Part shown: piece after piece, positions 19,654-27,725 of the stretch
How positions within the stretch are numbered: the stretch's first letter is position 1
How the letters are laid out: each line of letters opens with the position of its first letter
Origin: Streptomyces rugosispiralis
GTDB lineage: Bacteria; Actinomycetota; Actinomycetes; Streptomycetales; Streptomycetaceae
Direction: 5' to 3'
Length of the DNA stretch: 64,000 nt
Assembly: GCF_024505145.1 (NCBI RefSeq)
Contig: NZ_JANIAA010000046.1
Location: 1-64,000 of the forward strand
The notes under the pieces: generated by a model
Databases searched by the model: none
What the model was told of the DNA's origin: nothing
What the model saw: the letters and a program-made list of their open reading frames with translations, nothing else
Program-made: the position numbers and the translations under genes

Positions 19654-20256
19654 ATGCTGATCTCAATGCCGGGGGCGCGCAGACACGTCGTTGCGACCGC
19701 TCTCCTCCTGGGTGTTGCCGCGTCCCTGACCGCCTGCGGTGAGCGGCGCGGCACGGACGTGGCGGCCGGCTCCCCGACCACATCCCCGAGTGCCGGCCCC
19801 AGTTCCGCTGCCGCTTCTCCGTATGTGGAGCCCGGGACCGTCGACGGTGCCCCGCACCAGGGCGACAACAACGCCTACCGTCGCTCCGGCGAGATGTCCC
19901 CCGCCAGTGCCAAGGAGGCGCGGAAGGAAGCCGACCGCATCGAGCCCGTACTCAAGCGACTGTGGGGACAGAAGAAGTGGGACCCCGAAAATGTGCGCGC
20001 GGCGCTGCTCGGGCTGGGGTACGAGGAGGAGCGGATCGGCCCGAAGGGGGAGCGCCTCGGCGGGACGCTCACCGTGCGGGCGATGGATCCGCGCTACGAG
20101 GTCGACCACTACGTCACGCCCGAAGGCGCCCGGATCGGCCTTCGCGTCCATGACGACGCCTGCGTCACGGCGTTCGTGCAGAAGACCAATTACGAGGTCA
20201 AGACCAACGGGCCATTCATGGAGACCGGCTGTTTCGAGCCGCCCTACGGCCACTGA
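19654..20256 (+). CDS. Putative secreted lipoprotein
   Basis: 200 aa. A lipoprotein signal peptide with lipobox LTAC places the mature cysteine near residue 28; a Ser/Pro/Ala-rich spacer (30-60) follows. The globular part (65-200) contains ARKEADRIEPVLKRLWGQKK, VRAALLGLGYEEERIGPKGE and VHDDACVTAFVQK, and ends FMETGCFEPPYGH with two cysteines that may pair. No family recognised; similar proteins occur in Streptomyces. It would be tethered to the outer face of the membrane. The start at ATG 19654 has no strong ribosome site; a -10-like CAGAGT ends 7 nt upstream, so it may be leaderless. Confidence 0.75.
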   Translation: MLISMPGARRHVVATALLLGVAASLTACGERRGTDVAAGSPTTSPSAGPSSAAASPYVEPGTVDGAPHQGDNNAYRRSGEMSPASAKEARKEADRIEPVLKRLWGQKKWDPENVRAALLGLGYEEERIGPKGERLGGTLTVRAMDPRYEVDHYVTPEGARIGLRVHDDACVTAFVQKTNYEVKTNGPFMETGCFEPPYGH

Positions 20257-20753
20257 CGTCAGCCGACCGCGTCACGCTCGACCTGTCTCGGCGACGATTC
20301 CGCGAATCTCGGCGAATCTCGGCGAACGCCGAGGCCCCGCACCGATGCCGATCAGACTCTCGGAGTTGTGTGCTCGCCCGTTCGTTGGAGACCGCTCCGC
20401 GCGGCATCGCCTGCAGCGCGGCGGCATCGGGTTGATCGCCCTCCCGGACGGCGCATGGCGGCCCCGCCCGTGCGCCTGGAGATCCGGTCCGGCAACGGCG
20501 CCGCGCTCGTCCTTCACGAGAACGAGTGGCCCGTCGCCCGCGCCGAGTACCGCCGCTGCTGAGATCGCGCTGGTTCTCGCTGCCCGTGGAGCGGCCCTGC
20601 GCGTCGATACCGGATCGGCCACCGGGAGCGGCCGTGGCCCTCTCCTGCCTCCCCACCTCCGCCTGGCGGGCGCCGAGGCTCTTCGGCTCGGCGCTGTCCT
20701 GTGACAGTGAACCTTGACCGATTGCCACTGAAGTTTGACCGTCTGGAGGCGCT
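20257..20753. other. Gene-poor scar with decayed coding traces
   Basis: No intact gene is supported. A short open frame (about 20368-20562, plus) contains LEIRSGNGAALVLHENEWPV, which looks like real protein sequence, but it is bounded by frames with no continuation; it is probably a remnant. The right end holds the 21-bp repeats listed separately. The segment looks like a decayed insertion between the lipoprotein gene and the methyltransferase gene. Confidence 0.4.
20705..20741 (+). repeat. Two 21-bp-period direct repeats, possible IS21-type end
   Basis: CAGTGAACCTTGACCG (20705-20720) and CACTGAAGTTTGACCG (20726-20741) share 13 of 16 positions with a 21-nt period. IS21-family ends carry repeated transposase-binding sites of about this size, so this may be the stump of such an element. 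No transposase remains and the matching end is not seen. Confidence 0.4.
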
Positions 20754-21605
20754 CTACCGGCGGACCGCCGAGATCAGTCCGCCGGGCCGCTCCTCGCGCT
20801 GCGGAGGGGTGCTGATCGGGCGGCCGTAGGTGGCAGCGCGCTCGCGCAGGGTGTGGCTGTCGGCCTTCCAGCCGTGTCCGGCCAGCCAGCCCACCGGGTC
20901 GTCGGGCATCTCCGAGACCCACATGGACGCCGCCGATCCCGGCACGGCGTCCGCGCCGAAGCGCTCGATCACGCCCCGCGAGCCCAACGTCAGCCCCATC
21001 CGACTGCCTGCCGCCGACTGCGCGCTGATCCGGTCCAGCAGCAGCTCCACCGCGTCCTCGGGCAGATAGATCAGCAGTCCTTCGGCGATCCACGCGGTCG
21101 GCACGGCCGGGTCGTGCCCTGCGGCGGCCAGCGCGCCTGGCCAGTCCTCACGCAGATCCACCGCGACGGTGATCCGCTCGCAGCGTGCGACGGCCTGCTC
21201 CTGGCGCAGCACCGATGCCTTGAAGTCCAGTGGCGCGGCGGTGTCGACCTCGAACAGTCGGGTGCCCTCGGGCCAGTCCATCCGGAAGGCCCGGCTGTCC
21301 ATGCCGGCGCCGAGCAGCACGACTTGCCGGACACCGGACGCGGAGGCCTGCTGCAACAGGTCGTCGAGGAACTTCGTCCTGATGACGATGGAGAACGACA
21401 CGGCCAGTCGGCGGCGGCGCGCGGCCTCGTCATCGGGCAGCGGCGGCGAGGAGGGCCATAGGCCGCCGGCGGTGGCGAAGGCCTGTGCCAGTGGGTCGCG
21501 GAACAGGGCGTTCTCCCGTTCGGTCTCCAGCGCTCTCACTCTGGCCACCCCCACCGCCGTGGCCCACACTCCCGACGGCTGCACCTGTTCCTGTTCATCA
21601 GTCAC
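20754..21605 (-). CDS. Class I SAM-dependent methyltransferase (leucine carboxyl methyltransferase-like)
   Basis: 283 aa. The SAM site is VVLLGAGMDSRAFRMDWPEG (residues about 95-115) followed by FEVDT, and TAWIAEGLLIYLPEDAVELL carries the family's second landmark. The N-terminus (SGVWATAVGVARVRALET) is typical of the large actinobacterial group annotated TIGR00027. Members methylate carboxyl or hydroxyl groups of small molecules; the substrate here is unknown. ATG 21605 is the only good start. It stands between two scarred stretches, so it may be part of an acquired segment. Confidence 0.85.
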   Translation of the reverse strand: MTDEQEQVQPSGVWATAVGVARVRALETERENALFRDPLAQAFATAGGLWPSSPPLPDDEAARRRRLAVSFSIVIRTKFLDDLLQQASASGVRQVVLLGAGMDSRAFRMDWPEGTRLFEVDTAAPLDFKASVLRQEQAVARCERITVAVDLREDWPGALAAAGHDPAVPTAWIAEGLLIYLPEDAVELLLDRISAQSAAGSRMGLTLGSRGVIERFGADAVPGSAASMWVSEMPDDPVGWLAGHGWKADSHTLRERAATYGRPISTPPQREERPGGLISAVRR

Positions 21606-21614
21606 CGCGCCAGC

Positions 21615-22406
21615 CTAGAAGAAGACGGCTGCGCCTTCCGCTGCCGATATGCCTTCTGGCGCCGTGGGGGCTGGTTCGGGTGGCTGGGATGGTGGTGCGG
21701 GTTGTGGTGTCGGCGATGTCACCGGCGGTGGAGAAGGTGGGTTCGCGGGAGGCTGCCTGAGCTGTTGGCGACGTGCTCGCTGGCGGCATCGGTCTGAGCG
21801 TGTCCGGCGTGCTGCCGAGAACATCGGGCCGTCGCAGACGGGGCAGAGGCGTGGTCCGGATGGGTCGGCCGGGTCTGCTTCGGCTAACCACTTTTCTTTG
21901 TGTTTGAGGTAGTTGGCCCGTCGGCAGGCGGATGAACACAGGCGGTAGCGCTGTCCGGGCTGGATCTTCATGCTCTTGCCGCACTCTCTGCAGGGAGCCA
22001 TCTGTGCTGGAGCCCGAGGATGCCGTTTCCGGTATGCCTCCTTGTGGCAGGCCTGGGAACAGCGCAGGGCCTGGCGGCCGATGATGTCGGTGGGCGGTAT
22101 CTCCGCGTCGCACTCCAGGCAGCGTCTCGTTTCCAGGGTGGTCACCAGGATCTCCGGGTGGCGTGGGCCAGGCGGACGATCGTGGCCGCTGGTCGTCGCC
22201 GCGAAGTACCAGCCCGGGAAACTCTCCCCTCCCTTCGCCCACCGGAACTCACGTATCGGCTGGATGCCCTCGAACCGCGTACCCCACAACTGGCCCATCG
22301 GTCCGCGACAACGCTCACCGGACTCGAAAAAGTCCAGCTCAAAGGCCGATAACGCCGGATCACCGTACGCATGAGCCGCTGCCCCCCATGGGAAAGGGCT
22401 TGGCAT
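21615..22406 (-). pseudogene. Truncated TnsA-like transposase endonuclease fused to a zinc-finger protein
   Basis: Open frame of 263 aa from ATG 22406. Residues 1-75 (ALSAFELDFFESG, IQPIREFRWAKGGESFPGW, then YFAATTSGH) are the N-terminus of a TnsA-like heteromeric transposase nuclease. Where TnsA continues GHVGYESW..., this reads GHDRPPGPRH, so the catalytic core is missing. From residue about 90 it is a different protein: three zinc-finger repeats (CLEC...CSQAC, CREC...CSSAC, CPVC...C). In the third, the first Cys of the second pair is Arg. The tail is Pro-rich. Most likely two genes joined in frame by a deletion, a transposon relic; whether it is expressed is unknown. Confidence 0.6.
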
Positions 22407-22417
22407 CCGATCGGTTC

Positions 22418-22427
22418 CGATATATCG
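22418..22427. promoter_or_regulatory. Candidate PadR operator
   Basis: Perfect palindrome CGATATATCG 43 bp before the padR start, in an AT-rich pocket. PadR proteins often bind AT-centred dyads over their own promoters, so autoregulation is likely. A looser dyad, TCGTGATGGATCGACGA, follows at about 22436-22452. Confidence 0.5.
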
Positions 22428-22469
22428 TTGAAGTGTCGTGATGGATCGACGATAGAAAGGAGCGTCACG

Positions 22470-23141
22470 ATGCGTTCTCAAGGACATGGACACGGACGTG
22501 AGCACTGCGGACCCGGCCACCGCGGCTGGGGCGAAGGTGGGGGGCGTGAGGGGCGGCGCGCGGCGTTCGGCCCGTTCGGCCCCGGTTTCGAGGGTCCGCC
22601 CTTCGGCGGCCCCCCGTTCGGCGGCCGTGGCCGCGGCGGACCGGGTGGCCGGGGGATGCGCGGCCGGGCGCGGCGCGGCGATGTGCGCGCCTCGATCCTG
22701 GCTCTGCTGAAGGACCGCCCGATGCACGGCTACGAGATGATCCAGGAGATCACCGAGCGCAGCGGGGGAGCCTGGCGGCCCAGCCCCGGCTCGGTGTACC
22801 CCACCCTTCAGCTGCTCGAGGACGAGGGGCTGATCGGCAGCGAGAGCGAGGGCGGCAAGAAGCTGTTCGCGCTCACCGACGCCGGCCGCACCGAGGCCGA
22901 GGCGGGGCCCGCCGCCCCGTGGGAGGAGGCCGGACGCGGTATCGACTGGGAGGCCATGCAGGAGGTCCGCCAGGCGGGCTTCGGGCTGATGGAGGCGTTC
23001 GCCCAGGTCTGGCGGACCGGCGACGCGGAGCAGCGGCAGAAGGCCGTCTCCGTCATCAATGAGTCGCGCAAGCGGCTGTATCTCATCCTCGCCGAGCAGG
23101 AGGAGGCGAGCGGCGGCGCCGAGCACGGCGGCGGGAACTGA
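22470..23141 (+). CDS. PadR-family transcriptional regulator
   Basis: 223 aa. An unusual Gly/His/Arg/Phe-rich N-terminus (residues 1-68, with HGHGREHCGPGHRGW and repeated PPFGG) precedes a PadR winged helix (RRGDVRASILALLKDRPMHG, then WRPSPGSVYPTLQLLEDEGL, residues 69-140) and a C-terminal dimerisation helix region. The His-rich start could bind metal. ATG 22470 has GAAAGGA 9 nt upstream. A palindrome at 22418-22427 suggests autoregulation; no obvious target, such as a drug exporter, is adjacent. Confidence 0.85.
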   Translation: MRSQGHGHGREHCGPGHRGWGEGGGREGRRAAFGPFGPGFEGPPFGGPPFGGRGRGGPGGRGMRGRARRGDVRASILALLKDRPMHGYEMIQEITERSGGAWRPSPGSVYPTLQLLEDEGLIGSESEGGKKLFALTDAGRTEAEAGPAAPWEEAGRGIDWEAMQEVRQAGFGLMEAFAQVWRTGDAEQRQKAVSVINESRKRLYLILAEQEEASGGAEHGGGN

Positions 23142-23203
23142 TCCCGTCGTACGGGGGTGCGGCCGCACGGGGGCGGTGGGGCGGGGCCCGGGATCGAGGG
23201 GAT

Positions 23204-23632
23204 TCAGACGACCAGTGCGCTCAGCTTGCGCAGCGATTCATTGAGTGCGGTGGTCGCCGAGTCCTTCAGCTTCCCGGCCATCAGGGAGATCGCCGCCCCC
23301 GTGAAATCCCCGTCGACGCGCACGGTCGTGGCATCGCCGTCCGGTGTCAGCGAGTACCGCATGGCGAGGTTCACGCCCATCGGGCCCTTGCCCCGGGTGG
23401 TCAGCAGCCGGGCCGGTTGGTACTCCTCGACGGTCCAGGTCACCTCGGCCGGAAAGCCCATCAGCTTCATGTTCTCCTGATAGGTGGCCCCCACCTCCAA
23501 GCCGGCCGGGCCGCCCTGCGGGAAGCTGGTGTGGGTGGCGTTCCAGTCGCCGTACGTGGAGAAGTCCGTCAGCCGGGCCCAGACCTTCTCGGCCGGTGCC
23601 TCGATGCGTGTCTGCGCGCTGACCTCGGCCAT
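23204..23632 (-). CDS. SRPBCC-fold (polyketide cyclase/START-like) protein
   Basis: 142 aa. It opens MAEVSAQTRIEAPAEKVWAR and continues with TDFSTYGDWNATHTSFP, the typical helix-grip start; WTVEEYQPARLLTTRG and YSLTPDGDATTVRVDGDF are later strands. The fold binds hydrophobic ligands; the ligand is unknown. ATG 23632 is chosen because the fold begins there; an in-frame ATG at 23713 would add 27 residues of unrelated composition. Convergent with padR, 62 bp apart. Confidence 0.85.
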   Translation of the reverse strand: MAEVSAQTRIEAPAEKVWARLTDFSTYGDWNATHTSFPQGGPAGLEVGATYQENMKLMGFPAEVTWTVEEYQPARLLTTRGKGPMGVNLAMRYSLTPDGDATTVRVDGDFTGAAISLMAGKLKDSATTALNESLRKLSALVV

Positions 23633-23868
23633 GGGGGAGTCCCTTCGGCACGTTGCTGCGGGGTGTGGTGCGACGGTGCCGGGCAACGTAGCCCCGGGCC
23701 GCGGAACATTCAATACTGACGGGTCATCAGTTCCCGTCCATCAGGGTCGGTCTCCGCCCCCCTCCTCCCCGAGGAGGAGAACCGGTCATCCGCACACAAC
23801 CATGGTGGGATGCGCACATGCTTCCCGGCGAGGATGCTTCGGCCTCATGGGACTGATGGGGTGAGAGT

Positions 23869-24384
23869 GTGCGAAGTCCTACCCTTTCCGTCGGCCCGGA
23901 CGACACCGGATGCGAGGACCGGGTGAGCGACGTGGTGGCCACCGTGATCACGGGAGCCCGTCGGCGTGCCGTGCGTGATGGTGACACGCGGATCGACACC
24001 GCCCATCTGCTGCATGGCCTCCTCGAGTCCGACCCGGACGTACGGGACGCGTTCCCCGGTGGCTCGCCCCAGGTGATCCGGCTGCTGGGGTATCTGGCGC
24101 AGCGGGCCATCGGCTACGGGCTCCGGTGGAGCGGCAGCGTCGAGGGATCGGGGGTGGCGTCGGCGGCGGGGAGCGGGATGGCCGGATGGTCGCCCGCCGC
24201 GGCGGCCGCCCTCGATACGGCGGTCCGCCGCGCCGCCTCCCGTGGCGTGTACCGCGCCGACGGCCTCGATCTCCTCGCCGCGTTCGTCCGTGACCGGGAG
24301 TGTCGTGCCATGGAGGTGCTGCGGCGCGCGGGTGTCGCCGTCGCGCCACTGGTCACCGCGTTGGAGGGGGAAATCGGACAGTAG
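23869..24384 (+). CDS. Stand-alone Clp N-terminal (double Clp-N) domain protein
   Basis: 171 aa. Two repeats of the Clp-N fold: residues 20-65 (VSDVVATVITGARRRAV, IDTAHLLHGLLE) and 100-165 (AAAALDTAVRRAASRGV, ADGLDLLAAFVRD). No ATPase domain follows. Such proteins may act as adaptors for a Clp machine or as decoys; none is characterised here. GTG 23869 is the start; the ribosome site is weak. A leaderless-type promoter for the next gene starts just after its stop. Confidence 0.75.
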   Translation: MRSPTLSVGPDDTGCEDRVSDVVATVITGARRRAVRDGDTRIDTAHLLHGLLESDPDVRDAFPGGSPQVIRLLGYLAQRAIGYGLRWSGSVEGSGVASAAGSGMAGWSPAAAAALDTAVRRAASRGVYRADGLDLLAAFVRDRECRAMEVLRRAGVAVAPLVTALEGEIGQ

Positions 24385-24392
24385 TCATAGGG

Positions 24393-24421
24393 GTGACGGT
24401 GCTGACGTGAGCTGACATGAT
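24393..24421 (+). promoter_or_regulatory. Promoter for a leaderless EamA transcript
   Basis: GTGACG (24393-24398), 17-nt spacer, CATGAT (24416-24421). The predicted start is 24428, which is the GTG of the EamA gene. Confidence 0.5.
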
Positions 24422-24427
24422 GGCCCG

Positions 24428-25417
24428 GTGCGCGTATCCGGAGATCACTCACAGCCAAGGAACGTCGGTCTGGGGCTCGCCCTGGTGTCGGCGTTCACAT
24501 TCGGTGGATCGGGTGTCGCCGCCAAACCGCTGATCGAGGCGGGGCTCGCGCCGCTCGAGGTCACCTGGCTGCGGGTGACGGGCGCGGCCCTGGTCCTGCT
24601 GCCCCTGGCCTGGCGCCATCGCGGGCTGCTGACCCGCCGCCCCGGACTGCTGGTGGGGTTCGGTCTGCTGGCCGTCGCGGGGGTGCAGGCGTGTTACTTC
24701 GCGGCGCTCTCCCGGATCCCCGTCGGCGTGGCGCTGCTCATCGAGTACTTCGCGCCCGCGCTGGTCCTGGGATGGGTGCGGTTCGTCCAGCGCAGGCCGG
24801 TGAGCCGGGCCGCGGCGGTCGGGGTCGTGCTGGCCGTCGGCGGGCTCATGTGTGTGGTGGAGGTCTGGTCCGGGCTGAGCTTCAACCCCCTCGGAGTGCT
24901 GCTCGCCTTCGGCGCGGCGTTCTGCCAGGTGGGCTATTTCGTCCTCTCCGACCACGGCAGCGACGGCCAGGACCCGGCGGATCCGCTCGGTGTCATCGCC
25001 TACGGACTGCTGATCGGGGCCGTGGCGCTGACCGTGGTCAGCCGCCCCTGGGGCATGGACTGGACGGTCCTCACCGGGCGCGCCGATCTGGCGGGCGCCA
25101 GTGTCCCCGCGCCGGCGCTGCTCGCCTGGGTCGTGCTGGTGGCGACGGTGCTCGCGTATCTCACCGGGGTGGTGTCGGTGCGCCGGCTCTCACCGCAGGT
25201 GGCCGGGGTGGTGGCCTGTCTGGAAGCGGTCATCGCGACCGTTCTGGCGTGGGTGCTGCTGGATGAGCACCTGGGCGTGGCGCAGGTCGTCGGCGGTGCC
25301 GTGGTGCTGACCGGCGCCCTGATCGCCCAGACCTCCACCCCGAAGGCCGCCCCGGCCGAGCCGGTGGCGGCCTCGGCTCCGGTGGAGGGGGAGCGGGAGT
25401 TCACGGCGGGAGGGTGA
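24428..25417 (+). CDS. EamA/DMT-family transporter
   Basis: 329 aa with ten predicted membrane helices in two EamA repeats (residues about 15-145 and 160-300). LGLALVSAFTFGGSGVAAKP and EVTWLRVTGAALVLLPLAW open the first; VVACLEAVIATVLAWVLLDE closes the second. The family exports amino acids, nucleobases or other metabolites; the substrate is unknown. Probably translated from a leaderless message, since the predicted transcription start falls on GTG 24428 and there is no ribosome site. The stop codon lies inside a duplicated 26-bp segment. Confidence 0.85.
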   Translation: MRVSGDHSQPRNVGLGLALVSAFTFGGSGVAAKPLIEAGLAPLEVTWLRVTGAALVLLPLAWRHRGLLTRRPGLLVGFGLLAVAGVQACYFAALSRIPVGVALLIEYFAPALVLGWVRFVQRRPVSRAAAVGVVLAVGGLMCVVEVWSGLSFNPLGVLLAFGAAFCQVGYFVLSDHGSDGQDPADPLGVIAYGLLIGAVALTVVSRPWGMDWTVLTGRADLAGASVPAPALLAWVVLVATVLAYLTGVVSVRRLSPQVAGVVACLEAVIATVLAWVLLDEHLGVAQVVGGAVVLTGALIAQTSTPKAAPAEPVAASAPVEGEREFTAGG

Positions 25418-25467
25418 CCGGCCCCGCCGCCCCGCGACGAGAGGGTGACCGGCCCCGCCGCCCCGCG
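25411..25467. repeat. 26-bp direct duplication at the 3' end of the EamA gene
   Basis: The 26-mer beginning AGGGTGACCGGCC and ending GCCCCGCG occurs at 25411-25436 and again, identical, at 25442-25467. The first copy contains the stop codon of the EamA gene. Probably a recent slippage duplication. Confidence 0.85.
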
Positions 25468-25511
25468 TGCGACGACATGAACGAAGCCCGGAGGACGGCG
25501 GGGCGGCCCGG

Positions 25512-26213
25512 TCAGAGCCGGGTGAGGTAGTCGGGCACCGGCGTGTCGGGCGCGAGGTCGTCGGCGGGGACCGGCGCGCCGTAGGTGCGGGCGACCGGCA
25601 CCACGCCGCTCCAGTGGGGGAGTTCCAGGTCCTCGTCGTCGTCGCTGGGCCCGCCGGTGCGGAGCTTCGCGGAGACCTCTTCGAGGTCCAGCCGCAGCAC
25701 GGCGGTGGCGGCCAGCTCCTTGGTGTTGGCGGGCCGGGAGTCGGCGGCGCGGCCCGGCACCACATGGTCCACCAGGGCGTCCAGGGCCGCGGTGCGCTCG
25801 GCCGGATCGGTCACCGGGTGGGCGGTGCCGTGCACCACCACCGAGCGGTAGTTGATGGAGTGGTGGAACGCCGAGCGGGCCAGGACCAGCCCGTCGACAT
25901 GGGTGACGGTGAGACACACCGGCAGCCCCGGCTCCTCGGCGCCCGCCCGGCCCGCCATCCGCAGCGGCCGCGCCCCCGTCGAGCCGTGTACGTACAGCCG
26001 CTCCCCGACCCGGCCGTAGAGGGTCGGCAGGACGACGGGGGCGCCATCGCGTATGAAGCCCAGGTGGCAGACGTAGCCCTCGTCGAGGATCGCGTGCACC
26101 ACCTCCCGGTCGTACGAGGCGCGCTCGCGGGAGCGGGTGGGCACGGTGCGGTCGGTCGGCGGGTAGGCGTTGTCGGGCGCGTTGGTCGCGGCGGTGGCGT
26201 CCGGGGCGGGCAT
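25512..26213 (-). CDS. Pyridoxamine 5'-phosphate oxidase-like (PPOX) flavoprotein
   Basis: 233 aa. The split-barrel fold appears in AILDEGYVCHLGFIRDGAPV, VLPTLYGRVGERLYVHGSTG and CLTVTHVDGLVLARSAFHHS. It matches the group of FMN- or heme-binding PPOX-like proteins, not true PdxH. ATG 26213 has GGAGG 6 nt upstream, which beats the GTG at 26231. It is divergent from a MocR regulator with a 14-bp perfect palindrome in between, so it is very probably the MocR target; a role in vitamin B6 metabolism is plausible but not shown. Confidence 0.85.
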   Translation of the reverse strand: MPAPDATAATNAPDNAYPPTDRTVPTRSRERASYDREVVHAILDEGYVCHLGFIRDGAPVVLPTLYGRVGERLYVHGSTGARPLRMAGRAGAEEPGLPVCLTVTHVDGLVLARSAFHHSINYRSVVVHGTAHPVTDPAERTAALDALVDHVVPGRAADSRPANTKELAATAVLRLDLEEVSAKLRTGGPSDDDEDLELPHWSGVVPVARTYGAPVPADDLAPDTPVPDYLTRL

Positions 26214-26225
26214 TTGCGTCCTCCA

Positions 26226-26239
26226 TTGCACTAGTGCAA
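26226..26239. promoter_or_regulatory. Perfect palindromic operator between PPOX and mocR
   Basis: TTGCACTAGTGCAA, a perfect 14-bp palindrome, lies 12 bp from the PPOX start and 1 bp before the mocR start. Its position on both promoters suggests that MocR controls both genes from this site. Confidence 0.65.
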
Positions 26240-26240
26240 A

Positions 26241-27578
26241 ATGGCGTTTGTGCTAGGAGAATATCCGATCGTAGGTCGTCGCGCAGCCGAGATCGCGGCC
26301 AGTGTGGAGCGCGCGGTCGGCGCCGGTGAGCTGCCACCGGGCCAACTGCTGCCGCCTCTGAGGGAGTTGGCCCAGCGGCTGGAGGTGAATCCCAATACGG
26401 TCGCGGCCGCCTATCGCGTGCTGCGCGAACGAGGTGTGATCGAGACCGCGGGGCGCCGGGGCAGCCGAGTGCGCTCCCGCCCCTCCAGTACGCCCCGCGA
26501 GTGGATCGGCGTCGACGCCGCCGGCGCACGCGATCTGTCGAGCGGCAACCCCGACCCCGCGCTGCTGCCGCCGCTCGGCGCGCCGCTCGCGGCGGCCGCG
26601 GCGCGGGCGGCGGAGCGCCCCACGTTGTACGGCGCGCCGGACATCGTCCCCGAGGTGGCCGAACTCGCCCGGACCGCCCTCGACGCGGACGGGGTGCCAC
26701 CCGGGCCGGTCGCCGTCACCTCCGGCTCGCTCGACGCGATCGAGCGGGTGCTGGCCGCGCATCTGCGGCCAGGTGACGCGGTCGCGGTCGAGGATCCCGG
26801 CTGGGGCAGTCTGCTCGACCTGATCCCGGCGCTCGGGCTGCGCGCCGTCCCGGTCGGGCTCGACGACGACGGACCGCTGCCCGAGCGGGTGGAGCATGCG
26901 CTGGCCCAGGGCGCGCGGGCGCTGGTGGTCACCGACCGGGCGCAGAACCCGACGGGCGCGACGGTGAGCGCGACGCGCGCACGTGAGCTGCGGATCGTGC
27001 TCGCCGCCCACCCCGATGTGCTGCTGATCGAGGACGATCACGGGCACGGCATCGTGGACGTCCCCCTGCGCCCCCTGGCCGGGGGCACCGACCACTGGGT
27101 GCTGGTCCGCTCCACCGCCAAGGCGTACGGCCCGGATCTGCGGCTCGCCGTGCTCACCGGCGACGCCGTCACCCTGGACCGGGTGCGCGGCCGCCAGCGG
27201 CTGGGCCCGGGCTGGGTCAGCCATCTGCTGCAGGACGCGGTCGCCTGGCTGTGGCGGACGGGCGCGGTCGACCCGGCGGCGGTGTCGGCGTCGTACGACA
27301 CGCGGCGCGCGGCGCTGGTGCGGGCGCTGCGTACCCGGGGGGTCGCCGCGCACGGGCGCAGCGGGATGAATGTGTGGGTGCCGGTCCCGGACGAGACCGG
27401 CGCGGTCGCCCGGCTGCTGGCGGCGGGCTGGGCCGTCGCCCCGGGGGCGCGCTTCCGCGTGGCCTCGCCACCGGGGGTGCGGCTGACGGTCTCGCCGCTG
27501 GCCGCCGACGAGATCGGAACGGTCGCCGACGCGGTGGCCGCGGCGGCGGGGGCGACGGTGTCGGGACGGCTGGCCTAG
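26241..27578 (+). CDS. MocR-family regulator (GntR winged helix plus aminotransferase domain)
   Basis: 445 aa. An N-terminal GntR winged helix (RAVGAGELPPGQLLPPLREL, LEVNPNTVAAAYRVL, residues 20-75) is joined to a class I aminotransferase fold (100-440). The PLP lysine is in VRSTAKAYGPDLRLAVLTG; the PLP-phosphate region TSGSLDAIERVL and the NPTGAT motif are present. MocR proteins sense pyridoxal phosphate or an amino-acid adduct and regulate neighbours. ATG 26241 directly follows the palindrome, so the transcript is probably leaderless or the start may be GTG 26250. Divergent PPOX is the likely target. Confidence 0.9.
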   Translation: MAFVLGEYPIVGRRAAEIAASVERAVGAGELPPGQLLPPLRELAQRLEVNPNTVAAAYRVLRERGVIETAGRRGSRVRSRPSSTPREWIGVDAAGARDLSSGNPDPALLPPLGAPLAAAAARAAERPTLYGAPDIVPEVAELARTALDADGVPPGPVAVTSGSLDAIERVLAAHLRPGDAVAVEDPGWGSLLDLIPALGLRAVPVGLDDDGPLPERVEHALAQGARALVVTDRAQNPTGATVSATRARELRIVLAAHPDVLLIEDDHGHGIVDVPLRPLAGGTDHWVLVRSTAKAYGPDLRLAVLTGDAVTLDRVRGRQRLGPGWVSHLLQDAVAWLWRTGAVDPAAVSASYDTRRAALVRALRTRGVAAHGRSGMNVWVPVPDETGAVARLLAAGWAVAPGARFRVASPPGVRLTVSPLAADEIGTVADAVAAAAGATVSGRLA

Positions 27579-27676
27579 GCGCTCCGCTGGAAGTGCCGCG
27601 ATGCGTCGTCGGCCGTCCGCGGCGCCATTGTGGCCGGTCGCGCCCACGCGGCGGAGCCGCACATCGACACAGCCCC

Positions 27677-27693
27677 GCGCCCCTTCGGGGCGC
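27677..27693. terminator. Hairpin between convergent mocR and EamA genes
   Basis: GCGCCCC, TTC loop, GGGGCGC: a 7-bp stem in the 147-bp gap between two convergent genes. The short loop (part of a CTTCGG motif) makes it very stable; likely a shared terminator. Confidence 0.55.
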
Positions 27694-27725
27694 TGCCGAA
27701 CCGTAGCGGTCTTCGCCCGACTCGC

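Noticed and set aside
20368..20562. Short plus-strand frame with protein-like LEIRSGNGAALVLHENEWPV
   Set aside because: Too short and cut by frames on both sides; I treat it as a possible remnant only.
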